DNA of 64,000 bases, taken from assembly GCF_000317245.1 (NCBI RefSeq), contig NZ_AJLJ01000498.1, positions 1 to 64,000 of the forward strand, given 5' to 3'. Made by a program: the position numbers and the translations under genes. Every line of letters begins with the position of its first letter. The stretch's first letter is position 1. This DNA is from Fischerella muscicola SAG 1427-1 = PCC 73103. Lineage in GTDB: Bacteria; Cyanobacteriota; Cyanobacteriia; Cyanobacteriales; Nostocaceae. This document shows, piece after piece, positions 43,642 to 54,092 of this stretch. The notes below the pieces were generated by a model, which was not told the origin of the DNA, made no database searches, and saw only the letters and a program-made list of their open reading frames with translations.

Positions 43642-45288
43642 CTAATCTGAAACTACAAAGTTTGTATTTTTAGTATTTCTAAAAATTGGAAATTTAGCAC
43701 CACTTTTTAACTGCAACTTATTTTTAGAAGCTTCACAGATATTTATACATTTAGCTGAAGAAATGATGCCTCCCTTGAGGGTATTATGTCGCTGATTATC
43801 AAGCAGCAAATTCTTATTCAACTTAACATTATCAAAAACTCCATCAACTATCATCGCTGCTCGATAATCGTCGTGAAAATGACCGTTGCTTTGACCTGGA
43901 TTTACAATCATATTATTAGATATCTCACCTGTTTTAATCGGCATAAAGATATAAATTCCACTTGCCAAAGAATTTTGGATTTTATTACCTAAAATGCGAA
44001 TATTTTCACTTTCCACATTCGGAGCAGTATCTCTCCATAATCTGATGCCATTAGCAATATTGTCATGAACACGGCCACTTCCCGAAAATTTGGTAACGGA
44101 GATATCATTATTAACAATATCCAAGTTTTTTATGGGAGCATCTGAGTCTGGTTCTAACACAATACCTACACTAGCACTTTCTCCCCATAACCTGCGCCAA
44201 CCGTCAATATTCAGACGAATTTGATTTTTCTGAATAACGCAATTACTGATTGCAGGATACTTAGTATTTCCATAGCTAAAAAATGACCATATCATAATGC
44301 CCCAGTATGCATCATTGATGATATTATTGGTTACAATTAGATGATTTGAACTACTAGCATAACCTGTAATATATATCCCATTTGCAAATCCATTAATTTT
44401 ATTATCCTTAACAGTTTGTTCATCTCCATGTATTTCAATTGCAGTTCTTGCTCCATTAGTACCTGCTCCATTTCTGGATGAAAAATAATTGTTAGCTATT
44501 TCAATACGTTTGCCATGAGTGTAAATTGTTGAATGGTCATAATCTATTTTGCCTCCACCAATCAATTCAAATATATTATTTTTAATTAAAACATCTGTAA
44601 CTGATATTTTAAATGGAGCAACATAGCCATTAACGGTAATCACATTTCTGCTATTTAAATTCCGAAATCTACATTTCTCTATATTTATTCTGGAACCTAC
44701 ATAAACTCGAACAGCATATCTCATTCTTTTTATTGGTGTCGGCTTTTTTGGATTTGGATCTGGTTCAGCTGGATTGGTGACGCTATTACCATCAATTGCT
44801 AAGTCATACATAGCAAATTCTGACAAATCCGAGTCTAGTCTTTCTCCAGCTAAGATAGAACTATAATTACCTTGTTTAGCAGCTAACTTAATCACACTTG
44901 TTTGATTTGATGCTCCCTTAAGTGTAACTTTAGAACGAATTGTGATAGCGTGTGATTTAGAATGATTTATTTTGACTAAATAAGTGCCATTCGGAAAAAA
45001 GACTGTTCCTCCTCCAGCTTTATTAACTGTATCAATTGCTTTTTGAATAGCGTTTGTATCATCTGTGGTATTATTACCAGTAGCCCCAAAATCTTTAACA
45101 GAGACGATAATATTTGGTTGATTAATTTGCTGAAATGATTGGAATATTTGGTTACTTTGTAAGTTGACAGAACGTAGTATTTTAGGGGTGAGTGTTGAAC
45201 ATCCTTGAACTAAGGATATGATAGAAACTAAACATGAATTAGTCAATATTCTATAAAACAAAAAATATTTTTTCAGGTAAGTAGTCAT
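43642..45288 (-). CDS. Right-handed beta-helix lipoprotein (pectate-lyase/tailspike-like)
   Basis: 548 residues. The signal ends with a lipobox (SLVQGCS), then VKDFGATGNNTTDDTNAIQKAI, the Pectate_lyase_3 start motif, and a long run of parallel beta-helix turns rich in Asn (VIKLAAKQGNYSSIL, IEIHGDEQTVKDNKINGF, YITGYASSSNHLIVTNNII). Such proteins bind, cut or epimerise polysaccharides. Its place inside the EPS cluster suggests it acts on the product, at the membrane or outside. No catalytic residues could be placed with confidence. Confidence 0.75.
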   Translation of the reverse strand: MTTYLKKYFLFYRILTNSCLVSIISLVQGCSTLTPKILRSVNLQSNQIFQSFQQINQPNIIVSVKDFGATGNNTTDDTNAIQKAIDTVNKAGGGTVFFPNGTYLVKINHSKSHAITIRSKVTLKGASNQTSVIKLAAKQGNYSSILAGERLDSDLSEFAMYDLAIDGNSVTNPAEPDPNPKKPTPIKRMRYAVRVYVGSRINIEKCRFRNLNSRNVITVNGYVAPFKISVTDVLIKNNIFELIGGGKIDYDHSTIYTHGKRIEIANNYFSSRNGAGTNGARTAIEIHGDEQTVKDNKINGFANGIYITGYASSSNHLIVTNNIINDAYWGIMIWSFFSYGNTKYPAISNCVIQKNQIRLNIDGWRRLWGESASVGIVLEPDSDAPIKNLDIVNNDISVTKFSGSGRVHDNIANGIRLWRDTAPNVESENIRILGNKIQNSLASGIYIFMPIKTGEISNNMIVNPGQSNGHFHDDYRAAMIVDGVFDNVKLNKNLLLDNQRHNTLKGGIISSAKCINICEASKNKLQLKSGAKFPIFRNTKNTNFVVSD

Positions 45289-45362
45289 GATCTTTACTCT
45301 ATATTTTTGAAAATTTTACTTTGAGCAAATTTCCAAAAAAAATATGCTTTGCTGAATCAACT

Positions 45363-46856
45363 TTATTTTGTAAATTTTCTAGATGAAGATTGGTAGAGAA
45401 AAATAACACCTAGATAGGGAATAAGTGAGTACCATATTAAGGGACGAACCACCATTGCAGATTCAGCACGGGCATAGAATAGAAAAAATGAAAGAAAGCT
45501 AGCAACCATTGCCATTTTTGCAGGATCACGATATTTTTCTGCCCATAATGTTAGCTTTGTAAAAAGAAAACCGATCATCCCTAAAGCAATTGGTGCTCCA
45601 ATCCAACCAAAGTTAAGATAAGCTTCAGCGATAAAAGAGAACCCATAACTACCACCTACAGAAGCAAAATATGGATTTAGTTGTTCAGTCAACCAATGAT
45701 TAGGAATACCGCGAGCAATGGTGGGGTGGAGTTTTCCGAAAATATTGGGAATAAGAGTGAGTAAAGCATAGAGATATTCAGCACCCATTTGGAAATCTCT
45801 ATCACTTGGAACTATTTGGATAGTGTAGGCAACTGTTAGCATGGAACCTCCCATTTCGGATATAGAGGCTATCACGGGATTATCTACAGACAAAAACGCT
45901 TCTAACAGAAAATTTATAGATAAACGCTCTTGACCAGTAGCATTTCTAGTAATTGCAACTAGTGGAGAAATAATAAATATTAACAGCGAACCCGTACTGA
46001 ATAAAAAAGTTTTTGGAATTGGGCGAATCAAATTATGCCACAGCCATACTAAAGCAATTAATGGCATTACTGCCTGATTTCTTTCACCCAAAAAAAACCT
46101 TATAATTGCGTATATTACTATAACAGTTACAGATAGTAATTTCCCTTTAGTTCTGGGCTTACTTCCAGCTAGTAAAAAGAGAGAAGCAGGGATGATAAAA
46201 TCAGCTAAAATTTTGGGAGTAGCACTAAAACTTGTTGCAGAATCTTGTAAGTAAATTGAATTATAGCCGGAAGCCATTACAGTTGAAACAGTATTTTTGA
46301 GAACAAAAATAGCTGGAATAAAAGATATACAGAGTAGATACCAACCAACTGTATAGCAATAGCTACTCTTCAACAAAAACTCTGTTTTTTGGTAATTAAA
46401 TATAGGTGATTTCACTTTTAATTTGGTAAGACTAAGCAATGCTCCCAAGTGAAATGTTCCCAGACCAATAATAATTAAAAAAAGTGTATCCAGGATATTA
46501 TTTTCAGATAAAGGTGGTGTCTCAAATATTATGTTCCAAGTTCCTATCCTATCTTCGTTAAGATGAAAAACCTCTAGTAATGCCTGCCCACCATTAAATA
46601 AAAAGGCAGATAGAAAAAATAAAAGATAAGGATTAAACAAACTTTTTGTAAGTAAATACCATGACCAGAAAGACCAAATTGCCAATCCACATAATAAACA
46701 GCAGAAAGGATAAATTAGTAATTCTGGTTTATAAGTAAATGGCTCGTATAAAAACCGAAAAATAATTAAAAATATGAGAAATACACATTGAATACTGATG
46801 ATAATTACCAGGTTAATTTTATTTGGTTTGGCAATTTTTGTAGCATTCATCAACAT
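45363..46856 (-). CDS. Wzy-type polysaccharide polymerase (multi-pass)
   Basis: About 497 residues with 11-12 membrane helices (for example VIIISIQCVFLIFLIIFRFLY and LIYPFCCLLCGLAIWSFWSW) and a large periplasmic loop with conserved Arg and Gly residues (TRNATGQERLSINFLLEA, IARGIPNHWLTEQLNPY). Wzy proteins vary greatly, so the call rests on the topology and the cluster. The start is uncertain: GTG 46880, ATG 46856 and ATG 46850 are possible, and all overlap the 3' end of the preceding glycosyltransferase. Confidence 0.75.
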   Translation of the reverse strand: MLMNATKIAKPNKINLVIIISIQCVFLIFLIIFRFLYEPFTYKPELLIYPFCCLLCGLAIWSFWSWYLLTKSLFNPYLLFFLSAFLFNGGQALLEVFHLNEDRIGTWNIIFETPPLSENNILDTLFLIIIGLGTFHLGALLSLTKLKVKSPIFNYQKTEFLLKSSYCYTVGWYLLCISFIPAIFVLKNTVSTVMASGYNSIYLQDSATSFSATPKILADFIIPASLFLLAGSKPRTKGKLLSVTVIVIYAIIRFFLGERNQAVMPLIALVWLWHNLIRPIPKTFLFSTGSLLIFIISPLVAITRNATGQERLSINFLLEAFLSVDNPVIASISEMGGSMLTVAYTIQIVPSDRDFQMGAEYLYALLTLIPNIFGKLHPTIARGIPNHWLTEQLNPYFASVGGSYGFSFIAEAYLNFGWIGAPIALGMIGFLFTKLTLWAEKYRDPAKMAMVASFLSFFLFYARAESAMVVRPLIWYSLIPYLGVIFLYQSSSRKFTK

Positions 46857-48000
46857 AAATCTTTGTGAGTGTTTTGACACTGTAGTAAATATTAAATTTG
46901 CTGTTTTCTAAGACAGCTATACTATCTGTTTGAGTGATTCTCGCATTGAATTTTCTGGCTACTAAAACTGCATCAGTCCATACTTGAACTGGTTGTGACA
47001 GACTAATTTTTTGGATTAGAGGTTTGATTTTATTAACTTCGTCGGTAATGACATCAGACAAAATTAGGGGTAGACCAGCAGCTTGAGCTTCTATGCTTAC
47101 CATCGGTAATCCTTCACTCAGCGATGGTAAGAGGAACACATCCATAGCAGCGATCATCAGCATAGGGACATCAGACCGTCTGCCTACAAAGATGACTTGT
47201 TTCCCAAGCCCTAATTGCATGACTTGCTGCTCAATTGTTGGTCGCAGAGGGCCTTCACCCACTAACAAGAGATATGTCTGTGGTTCTCGCTTGGCAACTT
47301 CTGCAAAAATTTCTATGAGAAATTGATGATTTTTTTGTTTGTGAAAGCGACCAACGTGACCAATGACAAATGCGTCAGTAGGAATACCGAATTTGGTACG
47401 AATGTCAACGACATCAATAGATACTTGAAAGGGAGTCAGGTCAATGCCGTAGTAAAGAACTTGCCAACGGGGATCACTTTTCCAGGCACAACCAAATAAG
47501 TCTACTATGGCAACCTGGCTACACCCTAGACCAAGGGTGGCATGGTGAGCAATCAAACTTTTCATTAAAGTCAGATACAAGCGGCGATACCAGGCTGCTT
47601 GAGCTTCAAGTGGGGAAGAATCGATATGACTATGGGCAATGCGGACAGCTACACCAGCTTGTTGTGCTAGACGAAGTACATAACCACTAAAGTAATGAAC
47701 ATGGCTGTGAACAATATCATAGGAACCATATTTATTGAGTATGCGTTTGAAGTTGTGAGCGTATAACCAAGGTTGTGACGGATGCAAACATGGAATAACC
47801 TGGCTACCGAGGGAGCGAATCTCATCATCGTAAGCACAAGATTGAGTTGTATGAACCAGGAAGTCTATGTGAAAGCGATCGCGATCAATATGTCGCAAAA
47901 TGTTCATCAGCCAGGTTTCGAGACCACCTTGATTCATTCCACCTACAACATGAAGAATACGTATTGGATACTGCTCAGTAAATTGCATGGTTGTTTTCAT
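46819..48000 (-). CDS. Family 4/1 glycosyltransferase (EpsF-like)
   Basis: About 393 residues. HVVGGMNQGGLETWLMNILRH is the characteristic N-terminal motif of EpsF-type transferases, HVGRFHKQKNHQFLIEIF the donor-domain start and VFLLPSLSEGLPMVSIEAQAAGLP the Glu motif. It overlaps the flippase by 26 bases and the polymerase by up to 38 bases, so the genes are tightly coupled. Start could be 48000 or 47988. Confidence 0.9.
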   Translation of the reverse strand: MKTTMQFTEQYPIRILHVVGGMNQGGLETWLMNILRHIDRDRFHIDFLVHTTQSCAYDDEIRSLGSQVIPCLHPSQPWLYAHNFKRILNKYGSYDIVHSHVHYFSGYVLRLAQQAGVAVRIAHSHIDSSPLEAQAAWYRRLYLTLMKSLIAHHATLGLGCSQVAIVDLFGCAWKSDPRWQVLYYGIDLTPFQVSIDVVDIRTKFGIPTDAFVIGHVGRFHKQKNHQFLIEIFAEVAKREPQTYLLLVGEGPLRPTIEQQVMQLGLGKQVIFVGRRSDVPMLMIAAMDVFLLPSLSEGLPMVSIEAQAAGLPLILSDVITDEVNKIKPLIQKISLSQPVQVWTDAVLVARKFNARITQTDSIAVLENSKFNIYYSVKTLTKIYVDECYKNCQTK

Positions 48001-49243
48001 AGTTGTTCTTGAGTCTTTGGAGTGCATAAATTACTATTGCTAAACTGAAGCCAAGTTGGACAACCGCTGAAATATTGAGTGCGATCGCTGCACCCAGTAA
48101 TCCTTGTTTTGGCACCAACCAGAAACAACTGATGGCTGAGATACTTGTCACAACAACAAACAAAGGAATTTGGATGCGAAAGTATCTAGCTGCGGTTATG
48201 CCATAGCCCAAAAAAGAAGATATATAGCGAATTCCAGCAGCAACCATCAGCCACACAAATAAATCTATCTGCTCGGCATACTCAGGTCGATATAAGAGAG
48301 TCAGGATCTGCCTACCAGCAACAATGGCTATGAGTACAACTGTTAGACCTAATATGGCAGCAATTCCTACCAACTTGAAAAGCAACTGGCAAAACGCCAT
48401 ACAATCTCCCACTGCGTAATATTTGGCTAGCTTGGGACTAGCTGACTCTCCTAACGCATTCACCACCATGCCTCCTACTACCATCAGATAGGCTAAGGCT
48501 GCAAAAATTCCCAGTTCCCGTTCGCCCAAAGATTGCTCAATGAAGTAGCGGGGAATGTTGGTATTGAGTGAAATTAGCATCATCACAAACCCCAGAGGTA
48601 TAGAGAGCGAAACCAGCTTTATTAGTGTTCTCAGATGCCATCGAGCTTGTGGGGTCTGATTGAGTATCAAGGCACCGCTACCAATGTCATAGATGAACAG
48701 AACCATACCCCAGGCAACAACCAACCCTGCTACTCCCCACAGCAAGTTTCCCGATATATATACTCCCAGACCTAGCAGTAGAAGCGATAAAGAGCCTTTA
48801 ATCATTAGTGATATCGCAATGTGATCCATTCGTTCGTACTGCTGAATTAGTCCATAAAACACATCACTGATAGACTCGAATGCTTTAGCCATACCAATCA
48901 GCAAGATAACTAACGATGTTTGCCAATGGTATCCTGCTGACAAAGTAATTAATGCAATCATCAAAAGCGCGAGACCTGTAGAGATCAGTCTCAGACCCAG
49001 GTAATCCCCAAATATATATTGGTGTCTAGCATCTGTGGCTTGGACACTTCGCAAATGGAGATTTGTGAACAACATCACAGGTGCTGTGATTGCTAGCCCC
49101 AAGGTAAACTGTCCCAACATCTCTGGACTACCGATTTTAGCTATTACTACTAGCATCCCCCACTGACTAGCTGCATAGAAAGCATTACCAATGAATGTCC
49201 AGGAAAAGTTGCGACGTAATGTTAGTGGCTTTAGCTGTTGCAT
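47975..49243 (-). CDS. Wzx-type oligosaccharide flippase
   Basis: 422 residues with about 12-14 membrane helices and the Polysacc_synt family starts (RRNFSWTFIGNAFYAASQWGMLVVIAKI and GQFTLGLAITAPVM). It should move the lipid-linked repeat unit across the plasma membrane. It overlaps the next glycosyltransferase gene and starts 20 bases after the methyltransferase. With Wzy, Wzc and the initiating transferase it completes the Wzx/Wzy pathway except for an outer-membrane export channel (Wza/OPX), not found here. Confidence 0.9.
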   Translation of the reverse strand: MQQLKPLTLRRNFSWTFIGNAFYAASQWGMLVVIAKIGSPEMLGQFTLGLAITAPVMLFTNLHLRSVQATDARHQYIFGDYLGLRLISTGLALLMIALITLSAGYHWQTSLVILLIGMAKAFESISDVFYGLIQQYERMDHIAISLMIKGSLSLLLLGLGVYISGNLLWGVAGLVVAWGMVLFIYDIGSGALILNQTPQARWHLRTLIKLVSLSIPLGFVMMLISLNTNIPRYFIEQSLGERELGIFAALAYLMVVGGMVVNALGESASPKLAKYYAVGDCMAFCQLLFKLVGIAAILGLTVVLIAIVAGRQILTLLYRPEYAEQIDLFVWLMVAAGIRYISSFLGYGITAARYFRIQIPLFVVVTSISAISCFWLVPKQGLLGAAIALNISAVVQLGFSLAIVIYALQRLKNNYENNHAIY

Positions 49244-49262
49244 AGCTTACAAACTTCTAACT

Positions 49263-50255
49263 TTAGTTAGCTTCTTTATAAAGTTTGATTAATTCTTGAT
49301 CTGTAAGGATTTGATCGCTTTTCTTACCAATAAAGTAGAATGCTGAAGCTGCATCAAGAGTACCAAATCGATCAATTAAGAAGTAATCAAAATACTTTAA
49401 TGGAAATGCTGTTATTCTGACCAACAATGTAATGATCTTTCTCCAAAACTTTGACTTTGTAAAACTCAAAAGAAAATAATAGTAAGACCAAGCTAATGCC
49501 ATTCCTGAACCACATACTGCTCCACTATCAATTTCCTCAAATTTTCTAAACAGGCGACGATGTCCTAAATAAGTAAACCGAGTAAAGTCATAGCAACCTC
49601 CATGCACTTGTTGCATAAATGGGGTTTCAGCATAGACTAAACCATTATCTTTGAGTACTCGATGAATTTCTTCTACACATTGCCACGGATCAACAACATG
49701 TTCTAATACAGCTTGTACTATGACACCATCAAATGAATTATTTGCAAATGGAATGCTATGAGCATCACAAATTATGGTTGTGCGCGTTCCAAAGGAAACA
49801 TCAGTTTCAACTAACTCGATTTTGGGATTATTTACTATACTTTCTGTTCCTTGACCCAAGATACTACCACCAATTACTAAAACTTTGGGATGAGTAGAAA
49901 GAGAAAGTAATATTTCGGTGAGATGTTTATAGTTTTTCTTAGATTTGATATTTAAGCTAATCTCAGAGATAAAGCTTTTTAAAGCTTCCAAAAAAGGATT
50001 TTTGGGAGATAAATCAAAAAATGTATTACGCTGATTGAGAAAATCTTCAATGGAAAATATACTCGATTTTTCATCAATCAAAATTGGAATCCCATTTTTG
50101 ATCGGAAACAGAGCTTTACATTCAGGGTTTTGACATTGATAATCTTCGGAATATAGTTCTAACTGGCTATGACATAAGGGACAGCACAATATTAATTGCA
50201 CTTTTTTTGAAAGCTTAATTTGAGGTTGTATATCTTGATTTATTTGAAACTGCAT
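49263..50255 (-). CDS. SAM-dependent methyltransferase with zinc-ribbon start
   Basis: 330 residues. The first 45 residues form a Trm112-like Cys4 ribbon (LCCPLCHSQLELYSEDYQCQ, NPECKALFPIKNGIPIL). A class I methyltransferase follows with VLVIGGSILGQG as motif I and VIVQAVLEHVVDPWQCVEEI as the Methyltransf_11 core. Probably modifies a sugar of the polysaccharide. It is the second gene of the cluster, between the dehydratase and the flippase. The preceding gap holds hairpin copy C. Confidence 0.85.
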   Translation of the reverse strand: MQFQINQDIQPQIKLSKKVQLILCCPLCHSQLELYSEDYQCQNPECKALFPIKNGIPILIDEKSSIFSIEDFLNQRNTFFDLSPKNPFLEALKSFISEISLNIKSKKNYKHLTEILLSLSTHPKVLVIGGSILGQGTESIVNNPKIELVETDVSFGTRTTIICDAHSIPFANNSFDGVIVQAVLEHVVDPWQCVEEIHRVLKDNGLVYAETPFMQQVHGGCYDFTRFTYLGHRRLFRKFEEIDSGAVCGSGMALAWSYYYFLLSFTKSKFWRKIITLLVRITAFPLKYFDYFLIDRFGTLDAASAFYFIGKKSDQILTDQELIKLYKEAN

Positions 50256-50324
50256 AAAATTCTACTTCTAAAAAATTAGAAATGTGGTTAATTAATGGTC
50301 TGTCGTATTAATTATGAGGGGTTA

Positions 50325-50359
50325 TAGATCCCCGACTTCTTTAAGAAGTCGGGGATCTA
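50325..50359. repeat. Palindromic repeat, copy C
   Basis: TAGATCCCCGACTTCTT with AAGAAGTCGGGGATCTA, a perfect 17-bp stem (50325-50359) with a one-base loop. It lies 14 bases after the CapD-like stop codon, between it and the downstream methyltransferase of the same cluster, so it could attenuate the operon. Confidence 0.8.
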
Positions 50360-50372
50360 AATACCTAAATTT

Positions 50373-52415
50373 TCAGGAACCTTCTGGCTTGATCATTGAC
50401 CAAATATTTCCATTTAAATTTGACATAAAATCACTATTTTTTGATGTATTTGATAGATGTTTTTCTAAGAGTTTAGAGTTATATCCTGGTACTATTCGCT
50501 GGAGCAAAAATATGATAGAGTAAACATCATTTTTTATTGATGCTTGACACAAAGCTTCTACTATGTTGTCTAAATTTTCAGGAACAATCTGACTAGCATT
50601 CTTCACAATCAATAATTTCTCATGTTCGGTTGGTTCATATTCTTCTCCTGTAACTAATAATTCCTCAAATAATTTTTCCCCTGGCCGTAATCCCGTATAT
50701 ACGATTTCAATATCCTTATGAACTTCATATCCCGAAAGACGAATTAATTCCTTTGCTAAGTCAACGATTTTGATTGGTTGACCCATATTGAGCATTAAGA
50801 CTTCACCACTGTTACCAAGGACAGCAGCCTGCAATACAAGTTGAACAGCTTCTGGGATAGTCATGAAATAACGACGAATTTCAGGGTGAGTAACGGTTAC
50901 TGGCCCACCTGCGGCAATTTGTTTTTTGAAGGTGGGAACAACACTCCCACGACTACCCAAAACATTACCAAAACGTACGGCTACATAATGCTTACTACTT
51001 TTTTTACCAGCTTGTAATACCAACATTTCAGCAACTCTTTTACTAGCTCCCATGACATTGGTGGGATTAACAGCTTTATCTGTGGAAATCATCACAAAAT
51101 GTTTGATATCGTATTGCAGAGCAAGATCTAACAAGTTTTTTGTTCCTAAGACGTTATTAGTGATTGCTTCTGGAGAGTTTAATTCCATAAGAGGGACATG
51201 CTTATGAGCCGCAGCATGAAAAATTACGTCTGCTGAGAATCGCTCAAAAACATGTTGTAGTCGATGCCGAAAGCGGATATCTGCAATGAAACAGGAAATA
51301 TGAGGGATATTTTCTAGAGCTTCTCCATTGTTTTTCAGGTCTTGAGCAAGTTTATCTAGTTCTTGTTGGATATTGAATACAGAATTTTCCCCATGTCCCA
51401 CAAGCATCATTTCAGCAGGACGACACTTAAAAATTTGACGGCAAAGTTCGCTACCAACTGACCCACCTGCACCAGTAATCAATACTTTCTTGCTATGCAG
51501 AAATTTGGCAACTCGCTCAATATCTGTTTGCACGGGTTCGCGTCTCAACAAATCTTCTATCCGTACATCTCGAATGCTATCTACACGTACGCGACCATTC
51601 AAGATTTCATGTATACCAGGTAAAGTGCAGGTTTGAATTCCTTTGCTGTTGCAAATATCGACTATTTCCCGAATGACATTCCCTGCAACTGTAGGCATGG
51701 CAATGATAACTTTGTGGATGTGTAGAGACTTTACAGCATCAGGAATTTTGTAGCGATCGCCAACTACAGGTATACCGCGAATGTGTGCGTGTAATTTACT
51801 GGGATCGTCGTCAATGAAGGCAACAGGATAAAAACTGAGTTGAGGATTCCTTTGCATTTCTTGTACTAGAGAAACCCCTGCATTACCAGCACCAATTATC
51901 AGTATTCGTTCTCGTGAATTAAATAATGTACGCCCTTGCCATATCCTTTCTGCAAACCTCATACTAAAGCGTAACATTCCAATGAAAATGCATGAAAGTA
52001 ATCCATCAATAAATGGTAGTGATTGTGGAAGTTTTTTGAGAGCAATAGACGGTATGTAGTAAATAATATGAAATGAGAAAGTTTGGATGACAACTATAGC
52101 TGTCACTAGCACAGCTATATATGTTAGTTCCTCAATACTGGCATAACGCCAATAACGCCTATAAAAACCAAAATACCAAAAGATACTCAGTTTTAGTATT
52201 AAAAAAATTATTATAACGTTGACTATATCTGGTATGTATGCTTCTAAAATCAGTTGTCCATCTAAACGTAAGCAAAGAGCTAGTAGTGGTGTCATTGAAA
52301 AAATAATAATATCAAAAATAAAAAAGTGTTGATTTCTCAGCTTCAGAAAATTGCACACTAAAATATTCAAGAATTTTTGTATTAAATAATGAAAAACTAG
52401 GAATAAGAAATTCAT
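50373..52415 (-). CDS. CapD/WbpM-type nucleoside-diphosphate-sugar 4,6-dehydratase
   Basis: 680 residues. Four N-terminal membrane helices (about 30-180), a CoA-binding-like Rossmann domain (RILIIGAGNAGVSLV) and the SDR catalytic domain with KKVLITGAGGSVGSEL, STDKAVNPTNVMGASKR and RFGNVLGSRGSVVP. The residue before the catalytic Lys is Met (MGASK), the SMK triad known for WbpM-type enzymes instead of SYK. It should make a 4-keto-6-deoxy UDP-sugar for the aminotransferase. First gene of the cluster; its upstream region is the 2.6 kb gene-free leader. Confidence 0.9.
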   Translation of the reverse strand: MNFLFLVFHYLIQKFLNILVCNFLKLRNQHFFIFDIIIFSMTPLLALCLRLDGQLILEAYIPDIVNVIIIFLILKLSIFWYFGFYRRYWRYASIEELTYIAVLVTAIVVIQTFSFHIIYYIPSIALKKLPQSLPFIDGLLSCIFIGMLRFSMRFAERIWQGRTLFNSRERILIIGAGNAGVSLVQEMQRNPQLSFYPVAFIDDDPSKLHAHIRGIPVVGDRYKIPDAVKSLHIHKVIIAMPTVAGNVIREIVDICNSKGIQTCTLPGIHEILNGRVRVDSIRDVRIEDLLRREPVQTDIERVAKFLHSKKVLITGAGGSVGSELCRQIFKCRPAEMMLVGHGENSVFNIQQELDKLAQDLKNNGEALENIPHISCFIADIRFRHRLQHVFERFSADVIFHAAAHKHVPLMELNSPEAITNNVLGTKNLLDLALQYDIKHFVMISTDKAVNPTNVMGASKRVAEMLVLQAGKKSSKHYVAVRFGNVLGSRGSVVPTFKKQIAAGGPVTVTHPEIRRYFMTIPEAVQLVLQAAVLGNSGEVLMLNMGQPIKIVDLAKELIRLSGYEVHKDIEIVYTGLRPGEKLFEELLVTGEEYEPTEHEKLLIVKNASQIVPENLDNIVEALCQASIKNDVYSIIFLLQRIVPGYNSKLLEKHLSNTSKNSDFMSNLNGNIWSMIKPEGS

Positions 52416-53677
52416 ACCTTTAAAAACCTATAGTAAACCCTGAAAAATATCTGATATGGATGTTATCAATTAAACAAAAAAGTTAAATGAAGTGATATTA
52501 TCGGAATATGGTAAAAATTAAAATTTTTTGGAGATTAAATACTTGTAAATCATGACTTTTTTACCTGTAAAATCAAAAACAATAAATATGACATTGCAAG
52601 GGTTTAAATTAGTAAAAAACATCTAAGCCCAACGAAATAATTATTATTGAATTAAGTTTTAATTTTTTGATAAAATGACAATTTTTTTATCTGCTGAAAT
52701 TGTATCCTCTGTTGTTAAACAATGATTAATTACAGTTTATGCTTCAAGGCTTGATTAACTGCTAACTTTAATAATTTCAGTCAGCAGAATAAAATTTGGT
52801 AGACATTACAGATACCAAACTCTGATAATAGACAGTCAAAAATATTTTGTAAACAAGAGGAAATGTTTAAATATTTGATGTGTTGATCTATGAACATAAA
52901 TAATTTATCAACACTTTTCTAGATTATCATAAAAATCTTTGACTGTTTATTGAAACAACTATTTTTTTGATGATAGTGTTTTTTACTAAACAGCTTGTAT
53001 TCTTTTTTATAAATATGAAACCAGGTTTATTTGAAATCTCTACTTTACTTTCCTAAAAAAAGAGATATATAAAGGCTTTTCGTCAATTGTGACAATAAAG
53101 TTATATTTAATATAAGCGATCGCACGTAAAACAATTTTTATATTCTTGACTCAATCTTTTTCTAAACTGTTTAGAATTATTTCTCTAACTAGGAGTTTTT
53201 CTAAACTGTTATGAGTATTTTTTATACTAAAAATTTTAAATTTGTTTATAGTCATAATAAGGTATTCATGAAAAAAAGTAAGTATTGGAAAGATAAAAAC
53301 AAGTAATTTTATTTAGTTATACTGTAAATATTACTTAGAAAATTCATCTCATCTATATTATTTGTTTATATAAAACAAAAATCAAACAAAACAAGAAATA
53401 TAAGCTGTTCCAAGCTCGTAGTTTATTATTTATGGGTTTATCCACTCTTCCTCATTAAACAGCAATATAACTTTCTTTAATTAAATGTAAATATCAGGAA
53501 TTAAATTACTAATTTTTTAATTTATCTGCATTCCACAACTGCACTAAGAGAGATTTATTTTCAGGATATCCTATGGAATTTATTTGATTTTATTATATTT
53601 ATTTTGTTGTATTTTACTTGATAAATTTAGGTTTTTATGATTCTATTTTTTTGCTAAACAGAGTTATATAGGTAAGC

Positions 53678-53722
53678 ATATTATATTATAATTTTCAAGT
53701 TATATACAACTTTTATGCAACT
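53678..53722. repeat. Weak third copy of the 65-bp repeat
   Basis: ATATTATATT..., then TACAACTTTTATGCAAC aligns with the second half of copies 1 and 2 with small gaps. ATGCAACAT recurs just after (around 53725). Confidence 0.4.
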
Positions 53723-53807
53723 ATATGCAACATTTGATGTGATAGATATCTAGCGCATAAAAATCGAAATAATAGTGTTGATTTCATGAGGGTTGAAAAT
53801 ATTATCC

Positions 53808-53872
53808 TATCAAGTTCGATTGTTACATATATTATGCTATTGAGATACTTAAATACAACTCATATGCAACAT
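53808..53872. repeat. 65-bp direct repeat, copy 1
   Basis: 56 of 65 positions match copy 2 at 54028, with no gaps; the shared core includes TATATTATGCT, GAGATAC and ATGCAACAT. The offset is 220 bp. Confidence 0.75.
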
Positions 53873-54027
53873 ATTTGCTATATTTTGAAAACATAAAGAA
53901 CTTTAGGATTACAGCTTGGCGTAAAATAGTGGGATTTTTAAAGGACTAAATCAGCAAAACTGAAATTTTTATTCAAAATATCCTATGTTATGAATTTGAA
54001 GTGATTGAGATTTCTCACATCTTGTAT

Positions 54028-54092
54028 TATCAAATTCAATTGCTACTTATATTATGCTAATGAGATACCTAAATAGAACTTAAATGCAACAT
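54028..54092. repeat. 65-bp direct repeat, copy 2
   Basis: Partner of 53808-53872. Starts TATCAAATTCAATTGC and ends ATGCAACAT. Two T-rich stretches flank it. Confidence 0.75.
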
